Of a stretch of 32,973 nucleotides of DNA, positions 1 through 11,181 are shown in pieces. The position numbers and the translations under genes were made by a program. Position 1 is the stretch's first letter, and every line of letters begins with the position of its first letter. Source of the DNA: Bacteroidaceae bacterium (GTDB lineage: Bacteria > Bacteroidota > Bacteroidia > Bacteroidales > Bacteroidaceae); the NCBI GenBank assembly GCA_024697785.1, contig JAILEU010000054.1:1-32973 (forward strand). Reading direction: 5' to 3'. The notes beneath the pieces are model-generated. The model did no database searches, had not been told where the DNA came from, and saw nothing but the letters and a program-made list of their open reading frames with translations.

Positions 1-315
1 AGGCGAGATGCAGACGTTCTCGCCCGGCTCAGCTGCCAAACAGAGCTCGCCAAAGAGTTTTTGGGCGAATTCGGTCCCCATTTGGGCGTAAGCCATCTGG
101 TTTTGGCTGGGCGCCAGGTGGAGCGGGACAGGATTCTGGCGATTGAAGATGCGGTCAACGATGCCCGTTCCTCGGATAATAGGCTCTTCGGGCGTTTCCT
201 GCTTGTCCGTAGGATGGGTGATTTCATCAATGATGGTATTGATGGGGTTGTTCTCGTTGCAGCCGCAGAACATCAAAGCTGCAAGCAAGGCGAGAGTGAA
301 AAGGGGCTTTTTCAT
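1..315 (-). CDS. Serpin-family lipoprotein, N-terminal part (gene runs off the window)
   Basis: This gene is not in the ORF track because that track shows only the plus-strand shadow here. Reading the minus strand from ATG at 315 gives 105 codons with no stop up to base 1. The protein starts with a lipoprotein signal, MKKPLFTLALLAALMFCGC, with the modified Cys at 17 or 19. A Thr/Glu/Pro-containing linker follows, and from about residue 67 the sequence MAYAQMGTEFAQKLFGEL...GENVCISP matches the first helix and the 'N-V-x-I-S-P' motif that opens the serpin fold. Serpins are suicide inhibitors of serine or cysteine proteases. The reactive-centre loop lies outside the window, so inhibitory activity cannot be judged. 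It lies 35 bp behind the preceding lipoprotein gene, probably in the same operon, and shares that protein's N-terminal module. Confidence 0.8.
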   Translation of the reverse strand, partial: MKKPLFTLALLAALMFCGCNENNPINTIIDEITHPTDKQETPEEPIIRGTGIVDRIFNRQNPVPLHLAPSQNQMAYAQMGTEFAQKLFGELCLAAEPGENVCISP

Positions 316-350
316 ATGGCTTTCGTTGTTTCGTTTAATTCGTATGGGTA

Positions 351-1610
351 TTATCTTATTTCAACATTCTTCTGGGGCAGCTTTTCATATAATCCCCAAA
401 AATAATAGGGAACAATGGCAGCGATAAATGCACCTTTTAGCTTCTTCATCGATAAGGTGACAACAATGGAATCGTCTGTTACGTGGATATATTGGTATTC
501 CAACGAATAACCAGCAGGTTTCATCACCATACCAATGAGCAGGGACTGTTCGTCGAAGTTAATCTCTGGTAACTCTTCATCCCCTGTATACAATTCCTCA
601 AATGCGGCCTGACTATTAACCAGATAGCATGTGTCTTTTTGAGAGGAAGTAAAAGATGGAGAAGGGAAGAAATCGCTCAAGATGGATTCTCCATAAGCTA
701 TCGTGGTGTTGAAAAAAGAGCGGATGTCCTCCGAAGGCGTAAGAGGAACTTGAAGGCCGGGATGCTCGACTGTGTATCCTTCCTGTACGATTTGGAACTG
801 CATGTGGCCTGTGGTGGTCTTGTCGTCGTTGAGGTTGAAGTCCAGGACGAAAAGGCGGATGAACACAGCGTTGGCAGGCTTGTTGTCTTCAGGGAGATCT
901 TCCGCATAGATGATGTAGCCGTGCAGCGGCTGTATGGGAACTCTGTCGCTCAAGCCATTAAGGGGAAGCTGTAAGGGGATGTCGTTCAGGCTCTTCATCT
1001 GGCCGAGGTCAACAATCTGTACGACGGAGTTGTTGCGATCAATGAAGAAGTTGCAGTCCTCGTCCATTTGCAGGTTGCATCTCTCGCCCAACGCCCAGGT
1101 CGTTTGTCCAGGATAGCCGTTCATGAAGGTGGTGGTGGTTCCTTTGGGGACGTTGGTGGCCTGCTGCCAGATTTCGTTCCAATCGACGAGGTCGGCTTTG
1201 TTGTCGTTCTTGGTGTAGGCGACGCCGTCCTTGATGGCGAAGCAGAAGATGCCTTGTTCGTTGATGTACAGCGTGTAGTTGCCGTTGGGGAAGAGCGAGA
1301 TGTTGATGCTGACCGACGGGGTGTTGACATACTTCAACGAGAAGAAGAACTCGGCAGCTTCCTGGTGCCAGATGGTGACGGTAAACGTAGAAGCCTTGTC
1401 GAGGGTGAGGAGAAGCCGGTTGTCCTCGATGGAAACGGTACAGACCGTTTCGTCGTGAGTGGTGTCCTCAGAGGTCATGTAGATGCGGTCGATGATGCCT
1501 CCAGCACGGATGAGGGGTTCTTCTGGGGTGTTACCTGGGTCAAAGGCGCCTTCGCAGCAGCAGAACATCAGAGCTGCAAGCATGGCGAGAGTGAAAAGGG
1601 GCTTTTTCAT
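351..1610 (-). CDS. Lipoprotein of unknown function with a possible PrcB-like C-terminal domain
   Basis: I move the start from 1634 to the ATG at 1610, where the lipoprotein signal MKKPLFTLAMLAALMFCCC begins; the eight residues before it come from the AT-rich repeat spacer. The mature protein is about 400 residues. Residues ~65-125 contain a stretch like the beta-sandwich modules common in secreted Bacteroidetes proteins (SINISLFPNGNYTLYI). The last ~90 residues (TCYLVNSQAAFEELY...PEINFDEQSLLIGMVMKPAGYSLEY) resemble, weakly, the PrcB C-terminal domain found in protease-associated surface proteins; this is a by-eye match only. The first 19 residues and the later TPEEPLIRAGGIIDRI segment are almost the same as in the serpin gene 35 bp downstream, so the two share a duplicated N-terminal module. 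It lies 44 bp after the TPR regulator and is probably co-transcribed with it. Confidence 0.75.
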   Translation of the reverse strand: MKKPLFTLAMLAALMFCCCEGAFDPGNTPEEPLIRAGGIIDRIYMTSEDTTHDETVCTVSIEDNRLLLTLDKASTFTVTIWHQEAAEFFFSLKYVNTPSVSINISLFPNGNYTLYINEQGIFCFAIKDGVAYTKNDNKADLVDWNEIWQQATNVPKGTTTTFMNGYPGQTTWALGERCNLQMDEDCNFFIDRNNSVVQIVDLGQMKSLNDIPLQLPLNGLSDRVPIQPLHGYIIYAEDLPEDNKPANAVFIRLFVLDFNLNDDKTTTGHMQFQIVQEGYTVEHPGLQVPLTPSEDIRSFFNTTIAYGESILSDFFPSPSFTSSQKDTCYLVNSQAAFEELYTGDEELPEINFDEQSLLIGMVMKPAGYSLEYQYIHVTDDSIVVTLSMKKLKGAFIAAIVPYYFWGLYEKLPQKNVEIR

Positions 1611-1654
1611 TTCTGTGAGGTATTTAATTATCAATTATCCATTATCCATTATCT

Positions 1655-3226
1655 TCAAATCTTGAAGATACTCAGGTAGGGCTCGGCGAGCTTGGCGCGA
1701 AGGCGATGCTTGTGCGAGCGGATGGTGGTGTCGGTAACGCCTGTGCAGATGGTCTGCGTGTAGGTGGAGAAGCCGAGGCGGCAGAGGAGCAGGCAGGTGA
1801 GCTCAGAGTCGCTGAGCGTGGGGCTCTGCTGGCGCAGCTCGTCCACGATGGGACGGAAGATGCGGAACAGCTCCACCTGCAGGGCGGCGGTGCGCTCGGA
1901 GGAGAAGGCGTCAAAGCCGCGTGTGCGGCTCAGGTGGATGGCGCTGAGCTCGTCGTTCCACGGGCTTTGCATGAACTGGTTGATGCAGGCGCCCAGCTGC
2001 TCCTCGAAATAGAGGGTGCTGTTCTGGTCCTTGGCACGGCGGCTGCGGCGCAGGGCCGTCAGGGCGATGAGCGTGCCGCCCACGAGGGCGACGAGCAAGG
2101 CGGCCATCACGCTGTGGCGGGCAGACTGACGGCGATGGACTTCCGCTTCGTAGCTGCGCAGCACACCCGCCATGCGCAGCTGATCGACGGAGTGGGCAAT
2201 GGTCTCCTTGAGGCTGGCGTAATATTGGGCATGACCGAAAGCACTCTCGAACTGTCCGCTCAGCGAGTCGAGCGAGGCGAGGGCGCTGGCGGTCGAGGCT
2301 TCGAGGTAGAGATTGTTCGTCGCACCTTGGCAAAGGCGAAGATAGTGGAGGGCTGAGTCGGGCTGACCGAGGGCTTTGTATGCCTGCCCCTTTAAATAAT
2401 AAGGAAAGAGCTTGTCGTCGCCCGTGCGTAACGACTCGGCCAGCGAGGCGTAGGCGAGGGCATCGGCGGCGTTGCCCCGACGGCGCGTGATGATGGAGAG
2501 CTGCTCGGCGGCGAGGGCTGTGCCGATGGGGTTGTCGATGGCGCGGCTCAGGGCGAGCAACGTCACGTAGTTGTCGTAGGATGCGTCCCATTGCCCCTTG
2601 GCCATCTGGCATTTGGCGATGCCTTCGAGCGGCATGATCATGCGCAGGCTGTCGCCCACGCGGACAGCACAGTCGTAGGCCTGACGATACCACGTCTGCG
2701 ACTCGTCGAAGAGATGCTGGTTGAAGAGGTGGTCGGCGATGTTCTGCGACGTGCGGCGCAACATCACCCAGTCCCTAAGCCCACGGAAGCCGTCGGATGC
2801 AGGCAGATAGGCCTCGACGGCACGGAAGTCGTCGCCCAGGTCGCGGCAGACGCTTCCGAGATAGAACTGCGAGAGCGCACGCAGCTCCTTGTTCCTTCCC
2901 GGACGGGCGTAATACTCGACGGCCGTCAGGATGAGCGAGTCGGAGGTGTGGGGGATGAGGCATTTGTCCGCAGCCTGCGTGCGAAGGAGGGCGTAGAGGG
3001 CGGCCTCCCCCTTACCCCTCCTAAAGGAGGGGAGACCAGTGGACTCGGAAGCCCTTCCCTTTAGGGGAGGGTTGGGTGAGGCTATGCTCTCCAGCTCACT
3101 CAGGGCGCGAGCGGGGTCGGCGTTGATGTAGGAACGTATCTCGTTCAGCTGACGGCGGACATCGGAAGCTGTTGCGACAGACGTTGTCATCAACAGGGCG
3201 AAGAGGATAAAAACGACACGCTTCAT
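1655..3226 (-). CDS. TPR-transmembrane-HTH regulator (Bacteroidetes type)
   Basis: This 523-residue protein has a cleavable signal peptide (MKRVVFILFALLMTTSVATA). A large region of tetratricopeptide-like helical repeats follows (about residues 80-360), then one membrane segment (SVMAALLVALVGGTLIALTAL, ~372-392) and a cytoplasmic tail. The tail ends in a LuxR/sigma-region-4-like helix-turn-helix (LSDSELTCLLLCRLGFSTYTQTICTGVTDTTIRSHKHRLR). This architecture, with periplasmic TPRs joined to a cytoplasmic HTH, is widespread in Bacteroidetes and is thought to regulate nearby genes. The two lipoproteins behind it are the obvious candidate partners, which is inference. Residues ~49-75 (ASPNPPLKGRASES...SFRRGKGEA) come from a dispersed palindromic repeat inserted in frame near the first TPR. 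A Bacteroidetes-type promoter lies upstream. Confidence 0.85.
   Translation of the reverse strand: MKRVVFILFALLMTTSVATASDVRRQLNEIRSYINADPARALSELESIASPNPPLKGRASESTGLPSFRRGKGEAALYALLRTQAADKCLIPHTSDSLILTAVEYYARPGRNKELRALSQFYLGSVCRDLGDDFRAVEAYLPASDGFRGLRDWVMLRRTSQNIADHLFNQHLFDESQTWYRQAYDCAVRVGDSLRMIMPLEGIAKCQMAKGQWDASYDNYVTLLALSRAIDNPIGTALAAEQLSIITRRRGNAADALAYASLAESLRTGDDKLFPYYLKGQAYKALGQPDSALHYLRLCQGATNNLYLEASTASALASLDSLSGQFESAFGHAQYYASLKETIAHSVDQLRMAGVLRSYEAEVHRRQSARHSVMAALLVALVGGTLIALTALRRSRRAKDQNSTLYFEEQLGACINQFMQSPWNDELSAIHLSRTRGFDAFSSERTAALQVELFRIFRPIVDELRQQSPTLSDSELTCLLLCRLGFSTYTQTICTGVTDTTIRSHKHRLRAKLAEPYLSIFKI
3004..3083. repeat. Family-A palindromic repeat inserted in frame in the TPR regulator
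   Basis: About 80 bp made of CCTCCTAAAGGAGGGG-type and CCCTTTAGGGGAGGG-type palindromic blocks. The same blocks occur at 3950-4010, 9561-10003 and 12535-12658. The regulator's reading frame passes through without a stop and adds about 27 residues rich in Pro, Ser, Gly, Lys and Arg. Confidence 0.8.
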
Positions 3227-3250
3227 GTGATTCTTTTTTCAAATTCGACG

Positions 3251-3281
3251 CAAAGATAGCGCCTTTTTGTCCGCTGTGCAA
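3251..3281 (-). promoter_or_regulatory. Promoter of the TPR regulator operon
   Basis: On the minus strand there is a perfect Bacteroidetes -7 box, TATCTTTG (3258-3251). It is preceded after 19 bp by TTGC (3281-3278) as the -33 element. The box ends 25 bp before the ATG at 3226. The upstream terminator of the NlpC operon directly adjoins it. Confidence 0.7.
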
Positions 3282-3283
3282 GC

Positions 3284-3313
3284 AAAAACCCGTTGCAAAA
3301 GCGTTGCAACGGG
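3284..3313 (-). terminator. Intrinsic terminator after the beta-galactosidase/NlpC genes
   Basis: On the minus strand the perfect stem CCCGTTGCAA / TTGCAACGGG has a 5-nt loop and is followed at once by TTTTTG. It lies 17 bp after the NlpC/P60 stop codon and just before the promoter of the next operon. Confidence 0.8.
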
Positions 3314-3329
3314 CGTGGCAAATGCGTTT

Positions 3330-4028
3330 TTATGGGGTGCTGAAGCAAAAGTGCTCTATGGAATCGGGCGGCAGGAGGGGATAGGGGATGGGCAGCCGGG
3401 GCTCGGCGGGAGGGAGGAGGGGTGTGACGGAGGCGGCGCCGGGGGCGAAGTCGGGTAGGACGCGGCGGGCACCGAGGTAGCGGGCCTGGTAGTAAGGTTC
3501 GCTGAGATGGGAGATGATGACGCCTGTGAGGGCGGCGTGGATGAAGGAGAACGACTTGCCGCCCGGGTCGGGGCCGATGTAGATGCCGACGTGGCCGGGA
3601 GTCTGCGAGATGCGCCGTCCGCTGAACACCACGATGTCGCCCCGCTGCAGGTGTTTGATGCCCTTTTTCACGGGACGTCCCTGACGCCACTGGCCGCCGG
3701 AGGAGTGGCTGAGCGAGTAGCCGAACTTGCCATAGACATAAGAGGTGAAGCCCGAACAGTCGAACGACGCAGGGCCACGAGCGGCGTAGCGGTAGGGCTT
3801 GCCTAAGGACTGACGGGCAAAGCCGATGATGCTGTCGGCCGTGGCTGCGGCACGCAGGGAATCGGGGCTGACGCCCCGCAGCGTCGAGCAGGCGGAAAGA
3901 GACAGCATAAAGGCAAAATGAAAAATGAAGAATGAAAAATAGAAGGAAAGCCTCCCCCGTCCCCTCCTGAAGGAGGGGGGATTGGTTAGGGGTGAGGGGT
4001 TGGGGGTGGGCTTAACTTCCATTTTCAA
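3330..4028 (-). CDS. NlpC/P60-family lipoprotein (cell-wall endopeptidase)
   Basis: This protein is predicted to be a cysteine peptidase of the NlpC/P60 family, which cuts the gamma-D-Glu-meso-DAP bond in peptidoglycan stem peptides. The catalytic Cys is at 91 in FDCSGF and the His at 146 in PGHVGIYIG; a third polar residue, His164 in FIHAA, completes the triad. The lipobox LSAC puts the lipidated Cys at 47. No normal start lies close to the lipobox: the ATG at 3908 would leave only six residues before the Cys. The hydrophobic segment FYFSFFIFHFAFMLSLSA and the Arg-rich stretch before it are encoded by dispersed repeats. The ATG at 4028 or 4022 is therefore the likely start, which is inference. 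The C-terminal tail after ~210 is Pro-rich. It lies 49 bp behind the beta-galactosidase gene. Confidence 0.85.
   Translation of the reverse strand: MKMEVKPTPNPSPLTNPPSFRRGRGRLSFYFSFFIFHFAFMLSLSACSTLRGVSPDSLRAAATADSIIGFARQSLGKPYRYAARGPASFDCSGFTSYVYGKFGYSLSHSSGGQWRQGRPVKKGIKHLQRGDIVVFSGRRISQTPGHVGIYIGPDPGGKSFSFIHAALTGVIISHLSEPYYQARYLGARRVLPDFAPGAASVTPLLPPAEPRLPIPYPLLPPDSIEHFCFSTP
3924..4010. repeat. Repeat DNA forming the 5' end of the NlpC gene
   Basis: Bases 3950-4010 are a family-A block (CCCCTCCTGAAGGAGGGGGG followed by a G-rich GGTTAGGGGTGAGG tract). Bases ~3915-3945 are the GAAAAATGAAGAATGAAAAAT simple repeat, which also occurs at 29603-29760. Read on the minus strand they encode PPSFRRGRGRLS and FYFSFFIFHF, the n-region and most of the h-region of the lipoprotein signal. 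Confidence 0.7.
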
Positions 4029-4077
4029 TAATGTAGTTCTCAGAGGACGTGTTCGTTAAACATTAAACCAATTATTT

Positions 4078-7968
<3,891 letters not shown>

Positions 7969-8006
7969 CCCAAAAAACAGAATCTCCTGAACTTCCACAA
8001 AATAGG

Positions 8007-8720
8007 TCAGTTCCGCTGTAGATAGTAGGTCACTTGGCTGTCTCTTTCTCCCGTCAGGCCATCGTAGTCAGTCCCTTCATAAGAACTTAGATTCCAGGCT
8101 GGATAGCTCGTACTGATTGTCGCATATTGGACTATCTCCGAGAAGCTGTATGTGAGGCTCATTCTGTCGTAGCCATAGGGAAAGTCCGTGCTGGCAATGT
8201 TGTGTTCAGCGTTCTCGTCTTTCATCCAGGTGATGGTCATCTTCCGGTCTTCATATTCTTTTTTGAAAGCCTCGAAATAGGAGTCGGAGAAGAATAGGCG
8301 GACGTACATGACGCTATCGCTTGTGACGCCCCATAGGAATTCTTCCTTGAATGTATTGAAGGGGCGGTTATAAATGTTTGCGAACATGGGCGGCTGCCAA
8401 CTGCTGTCTTCTATTTGCTTGAGCGTACCCCATCCGTCGTCACGGAATGTCCAGAGAATCCGGTTTTCGTAGGTGTCCCCGCCTTGGATGTTGTCGAGGA
8501 TGTTGCCATCGGCATCTTTGACAACGGTTTGGGTCACGTTGCTGGTGGCATATTGCAGCCACTCGCCGACGAAAGGTTGGATGTACTTACGGTATTCGAG
8601 AGTGCTGCCTTCTAACGAAGAATGTTTTTCGTAATCGAACAAAGGGCTATCGTCATAGCTCGAACATGCGGCAAGGATGGAGGCGAGGATAAGCAGGAAG
8701 GAGATGTCTTTCTTTTTCAT
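8007..8720 (-). CDS. Lipoprotein of unknown function
   Basis: This 237-residue protein has a classic lipoprotein signal, MKKKDISFLLILASILAAC, with the Cys at 19 after the lipobox LAAC. The mature part is acidic and rich in aromatic residues (GEWLQYATSNVT, RILWTFRDDGWGTLKQIEDSSWQPP). This suits a small secreted beta-barrel or lipocalin-like fold, but I recognise no family. It has no close partner: downstream are tandem repeats and a terminator, upstream 188 bp of simple repeats. It probably forms a single-gene transcript. Confidence 0.75.
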   Translation of the reverse strand: MKKKDISFLLILASILAACSSYDDSPLFDYEKHSSLEGSTLEYRKYIQPFVGEWLQYATSNVTQTVVKDADGNILDNIQGGDTYENRILWTFRDDGWGTLKQIEDSSWQPPMFANIYNRPFNTFKEEFLWGVTSDSVMYVRLFFSDSYFEAFKKEYEDRKMTITWMKDENAEHNIASTDFPYGYDRMSLTYSFSEIVQYATISTSYPAWNLSSYEGTDYDGLTGERDSQVTYYLQRN

Positions 8721-8908
8721 ATGGCTTCAATCTTTATCATTAAACACGATTTCTTAATTCTTAGTAGTTCAGGAGTTCAGGAGTTCAGTAGTTCAGACAA
8801 TAGCTTTGCATGTTGATTTTCATCTTTAAAACTTTTTTTCTTAACTCTTAACTCTTAATTCTTAACTATTAAAACACTAAACACAAAACTCTAAACTCCT
8901 GACAATCG
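8721..8908. repeat. Intergenic simple repeats
   Basis: It contains a short copy of the GGAGTTCAG array ending in AGACAATAGC (about 8764-8803), then CTTAACTCTTAACTCTTAATTCTTAAC and ACTCTAAACTCCT simple repeats. I see no gene and no convincing promoter for the lipoprotein. Confidence 0.6.
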
Positions 8909-10210
8909 TCAGAGCGTATATTGCAGGGTGAGGCGTAGCGAGGGCGCCCAGGGATGGCCGGTGCGCGAGGTGGTGAGGCGCGTCTCGGTGAGATGATAGC
9001 TGAGGCCCGGCTGGAAGGCAAGGCTGACATGATGGCCGAGGTCGTAGCCGACGGTCATCTGTCCGCCGACGGCAAACTGCCAAGGACGTTCGTCCTGTCG
9101 CCATGTGCCGAGGCGGGCGCCAAGGCATCGTTCGACGGTGGTGCCGGCGCTGAGTGTGAGGGATAGCGCGCCCCGTCCGGCGAATCGCCACCCGGCGTAG
9201 AGCGGCAGGCCGAGGTACTGAACGCGCTGTTCGCGTGTGTTGGCAGGGGTGATGACCTGCGACGATAGGGTAGTCCACACGAGGCCTGTCTCCAGCACGA
9301 GGCGTTCGATGGGCTCGTAGGATATGCTGAGGCCCACGCTCAGCTCGGGACGGTGGTTGAAGACGTAGTTGCCTATGGTTGCGTAGGGGTTACTGGCGAA
9401 TGAAGGACCCTTCGCCGCAGGTGCGGCCATGGGGCGGCTGGAGTAGTAGTAATTGCCGTTCATGAGGGCCAGTGCTCCCGGCATGACGGAGGTGGTGCCG
9501 CCGCCAGCGCCACCACCCGGGATGCCGAAGGTGATGCGTCCGCGGCTCCGGCTCCGGGAAGCCTCCCCCGCCCCCTCCTGAAGGAGGGGGGACTGATTAC
9601 TTCCGCTCGCTGCTCCCTTCCCTTTAGGGGAGGGCTGGGGTGAGGCTTCTCCTCCGCTCGCTGCTCCCTTCCCTATAGTGGAGGGCTGGGGTGAGGCTTC
9701 TCCTCCGCTCGCGGCTCCCTTCCCTTTAGGGGAGGGCTGGGGTGAGGCTTCGGGCTGGGTTGAGGCTTCTCTGATGGCTGAAGTCATATTCTGCGCTACA
9801 ACGTTCGGGAGGATTTGCAATCCGGCCGCGTCGAGTAGAGGGATTTGCAATCCCTCGCCTGTAGCCTCCCCCGTCCCCTTCTGAAGGAAAGCCTCCCCCG
9901 TCCCCTCCTGAAGGAAAGCCTCCCCCGACTCCTCCTGAAGGAGGGGGGACTGATTACTTCCGCTGGTCTCCCCTCCTTTAGGAGGGGTAAGGGGGAGGCT
10001 ATCTGGTATGGCAAAGAACACCACCGCCAGCACGGCAGCTGCCGCAGCCGTCCATACGGCTACGCGCTTCCAGGGCACCGCTACGGGCGAGTGGCCGCCG
10101 GTGCCGCCCAGCTCCTTCTCGAGCCGTGCCCATCCCCCGTCAGGAGGCGTCATCTGCGCCCCCTTCATGCGGTCGCGCAGCCCATCCGTCCAATCTTTCT
10201 TCTGCTTCAT
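8909..10210 (-). CDS. Single-pass membrane/outer-membrane beta-barrel protein paired with an ECF sigma factor (putative anti-sigma)
   Basis: Residues 1-46 are cytoplasmic and match the short Asp/Arg-rich segment (WTDGLRDRMKGA...PPDGGWARLEKEL) seen in Bacteroidetes proteins encoded next to ECF sigma factors. Residues ~48-67 are one membrane segment (AVWTAAAAAVLAVVFFA). Residues ~265-433 are an outer-membrane-type beta-barrel ending in an aromatic/Leu pattern (SLRLTLQYTL). Between them, residues 71-220 are almost wholly translated repeat DNA: PQPSPKGKGAASG and SPLLQEG(S/A/T)GEA in several copies, and GLQIPLLDAAGLQILPN from two GGATTTGCAATCC palindromes. The gene follows the sigma gene in the same direction. 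An anti-sigma role is inferred from the context and the cytoplasmic segment; how one chain could span from inner to outer membrane is unclear. Confidence 0.75.
   Translation of the reverse strand: MKQKKDWTDGLRDRMKGAQMTPPDGGWARLEKELGGTGGHSPVAVPWKRVAVWTAAAAAVLAVVFFAIPDSLPLTPPKGGETSGSNQSPLLQEESGEAFLQEGTGEAFLQKGTGEATGEGLQIPLLDAAGLQILPNVVAQNMTSAIREASTQPEASPQPSPKGKGAASGGEASPQPSTIGKGAASGGEASPQPSPKGKGAASGSNQSPLLQEGAGEASRSRSRGRITFGIPGGGAGGGTTSVMPGALALMNGNYYYSSRPMAAPAAKGPSFASNPYATIGNYVFNHRPELSVGLSISYEPIERLVLETGLVWTTLSSQVITPANTREQRVQYLGLPLYAGWRFAGRGALSLTLSAGTTVERCLGARLGTWRQDERPWQFAVGGQMTVGYDLGHHVSLAFQPGLSYHLTETRLTTSRTGHPWAPSLRLTLQYTL
9561..10003. repeat. Cluster of family-A repeats inside the beta-barrel protein gene
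   Basis: Two blocks (about 9561-9755 and 9864-10003) contain many copies of CTCCTGAAGGAGGGGG and CCCTTTAGGGGAGGGCTGGGG, all passing in frame through the gene. Between them lie two copies of the palindrome GGATTTGCAATCC, at 9811 and 9841, exactly 30 bp apart. Confidence 0.85.
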
Positions 10211-10427
10211 AAATGGTTTAACGTTTAATGTTTAACGTTTAACGTTTAACGAACACGTCCTTTTGGTTAATGGTTAATGATTCATGGTTCATGGTTATCG
10301 TTTAACGAACACGTTCTCAGAACTATTTTTCTTAACTCTTAATTAAACTTCGTTTTTCTTCTGTCGCGACTCGGCATAGTTCAAACAAGTTTGAATCTGC
10401 TCTCGCTGCTCCATCGGTTCTTAACTC
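10211..10427. repeat. Intergenic repeats between the sigma factor and the barrel gene
   Basis: This 217-bp space holds GTTTAACGTTTAACGAACACGTCC, TTAATGGTTAATG/TTCATGGTTCATGG and CTTAACTCTTAA repeat families. I see no gene. The repeats separate two genes that are normally tightly coupled, so co-transcription through them is assumed but not shown. Confidence 0.6.
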
Positions 10428-11000
10428 TTAACTACAATAAATTCCTAATTCCTCATTGCTCCAAAGGAGCCTGATGCGTGCGGCCAGCAGGGCTTTGGCG
10501 CGGGCAAGCTGCGAGGCCGACGTCCGTTCCTTGATGCCCAGCAGGCGGGCAATCTCCTTGTGCGAACAGCCGTCGATGCAGTAGAGGTTGAACACCACGC
10601 GATAGCCCTCGGGCAGCTCGCCGATGAGGCGGAAGAGGTCGTCGTCGCTGATGCGGTCGATGTCGTCCGCTGTGGGCTCGGGCACGTCCTTCAGCTCAGT
10701 CTCTGTCTCGTCTATCGGGACGAAGGCCAGCGTCCGACGCTTCCTGAGGCTGTCGATGGCCACGTTCCTCGCCACGCGCTCCATCCACACGCCCAGGCTG
10801 CCCTCGCCCTGCCAGCGGAAACGGTTCAGACCGCCGAAGATGTTCAGGAATGCATCGTGCAGCCAGTCCTCCGCCTGCTCCCGCTCTGAGGCATAGCGCC
10901 GGCATACCGCCATCAGCCGCGGCGAGTAGGCTCTATACAGCTCCGCACGAGCAGCATTGTCACCCTTCTTGCATGCTTCCACCAAATACGCTTCACTCAT
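10428..11000 (-). CDS. ECF-type RNA polymerase sigma factor
   Basis: At 190 residues it has the usual ECF length. Region 2 (about residues 20-90) contains the core-binding and -10 recognition helices (YSPRLMAVCRRYASEREQAEDWLHDAFLNIF, WMERVARNVAIDSLRKRR). Region 4 (about 125-180) contains the -35-binding HTH (LPEGYRVVFNLYCIDGCSHKEIARLLGIKERTSASQLARAKALL). It is divergent from ddh, and the membrane/beta-barrel gene follows it, so it is probably controlled by that protein and may direct its own operon. I could not find a clear promoter in the 181-bp divergent region for this strand. Confidence 0.9.
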   Translation of the reverse strand: MSEAYLVEACKKGDNAARAELYRAYSPRLMAVCRRYASEREQAEDWLHDAFLNIFGGLNRFRWQGEGSLGVWMERVARNVAIDSLRKRRTLAFVPIDETETELKDVPEPTADDIDRISDDDLFRLIGELPEGYRVVFNLYCIDGCSHKEIARLLGIKERTSASQLARAKALLAARIRLLWSNEELGIYCS

Positions 11001-11146
11001 CCATTGCGAGGTTGGATATCATTCTCTTCTTTTCCTATTACACTCATAAAACGTACGAGACCCGAAAATACTGCATGGGAAGACGAGATATTTTCCGGCA
11101 AAATTAAAAAAAATCTGAAAAACCTCCAATTTTCCTATCTTTTGTG

Positions 11147-11154
11147 TATTTTTG
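11147..11154 (+). promoter_or_regulatory. Probable -7 promoter box for ddh
   Basis: TATTTTTG, followed by CAGCC, fits the TAnnTTTG box and lies 27 bp before the ATG at 11182. No good -33 element is visible at the expected distance. Confidence 0.45.
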
Positions 11155-11181
11155 CAGCCAAATTAATAGGTACTTAGTAAT

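Noticed and set aside
1068-1679. Plus-strand ORF of 203 aa
   Set aside because: Antisense shadow of the lipoprotein gene with Val/Gly/Asp-rich composition.
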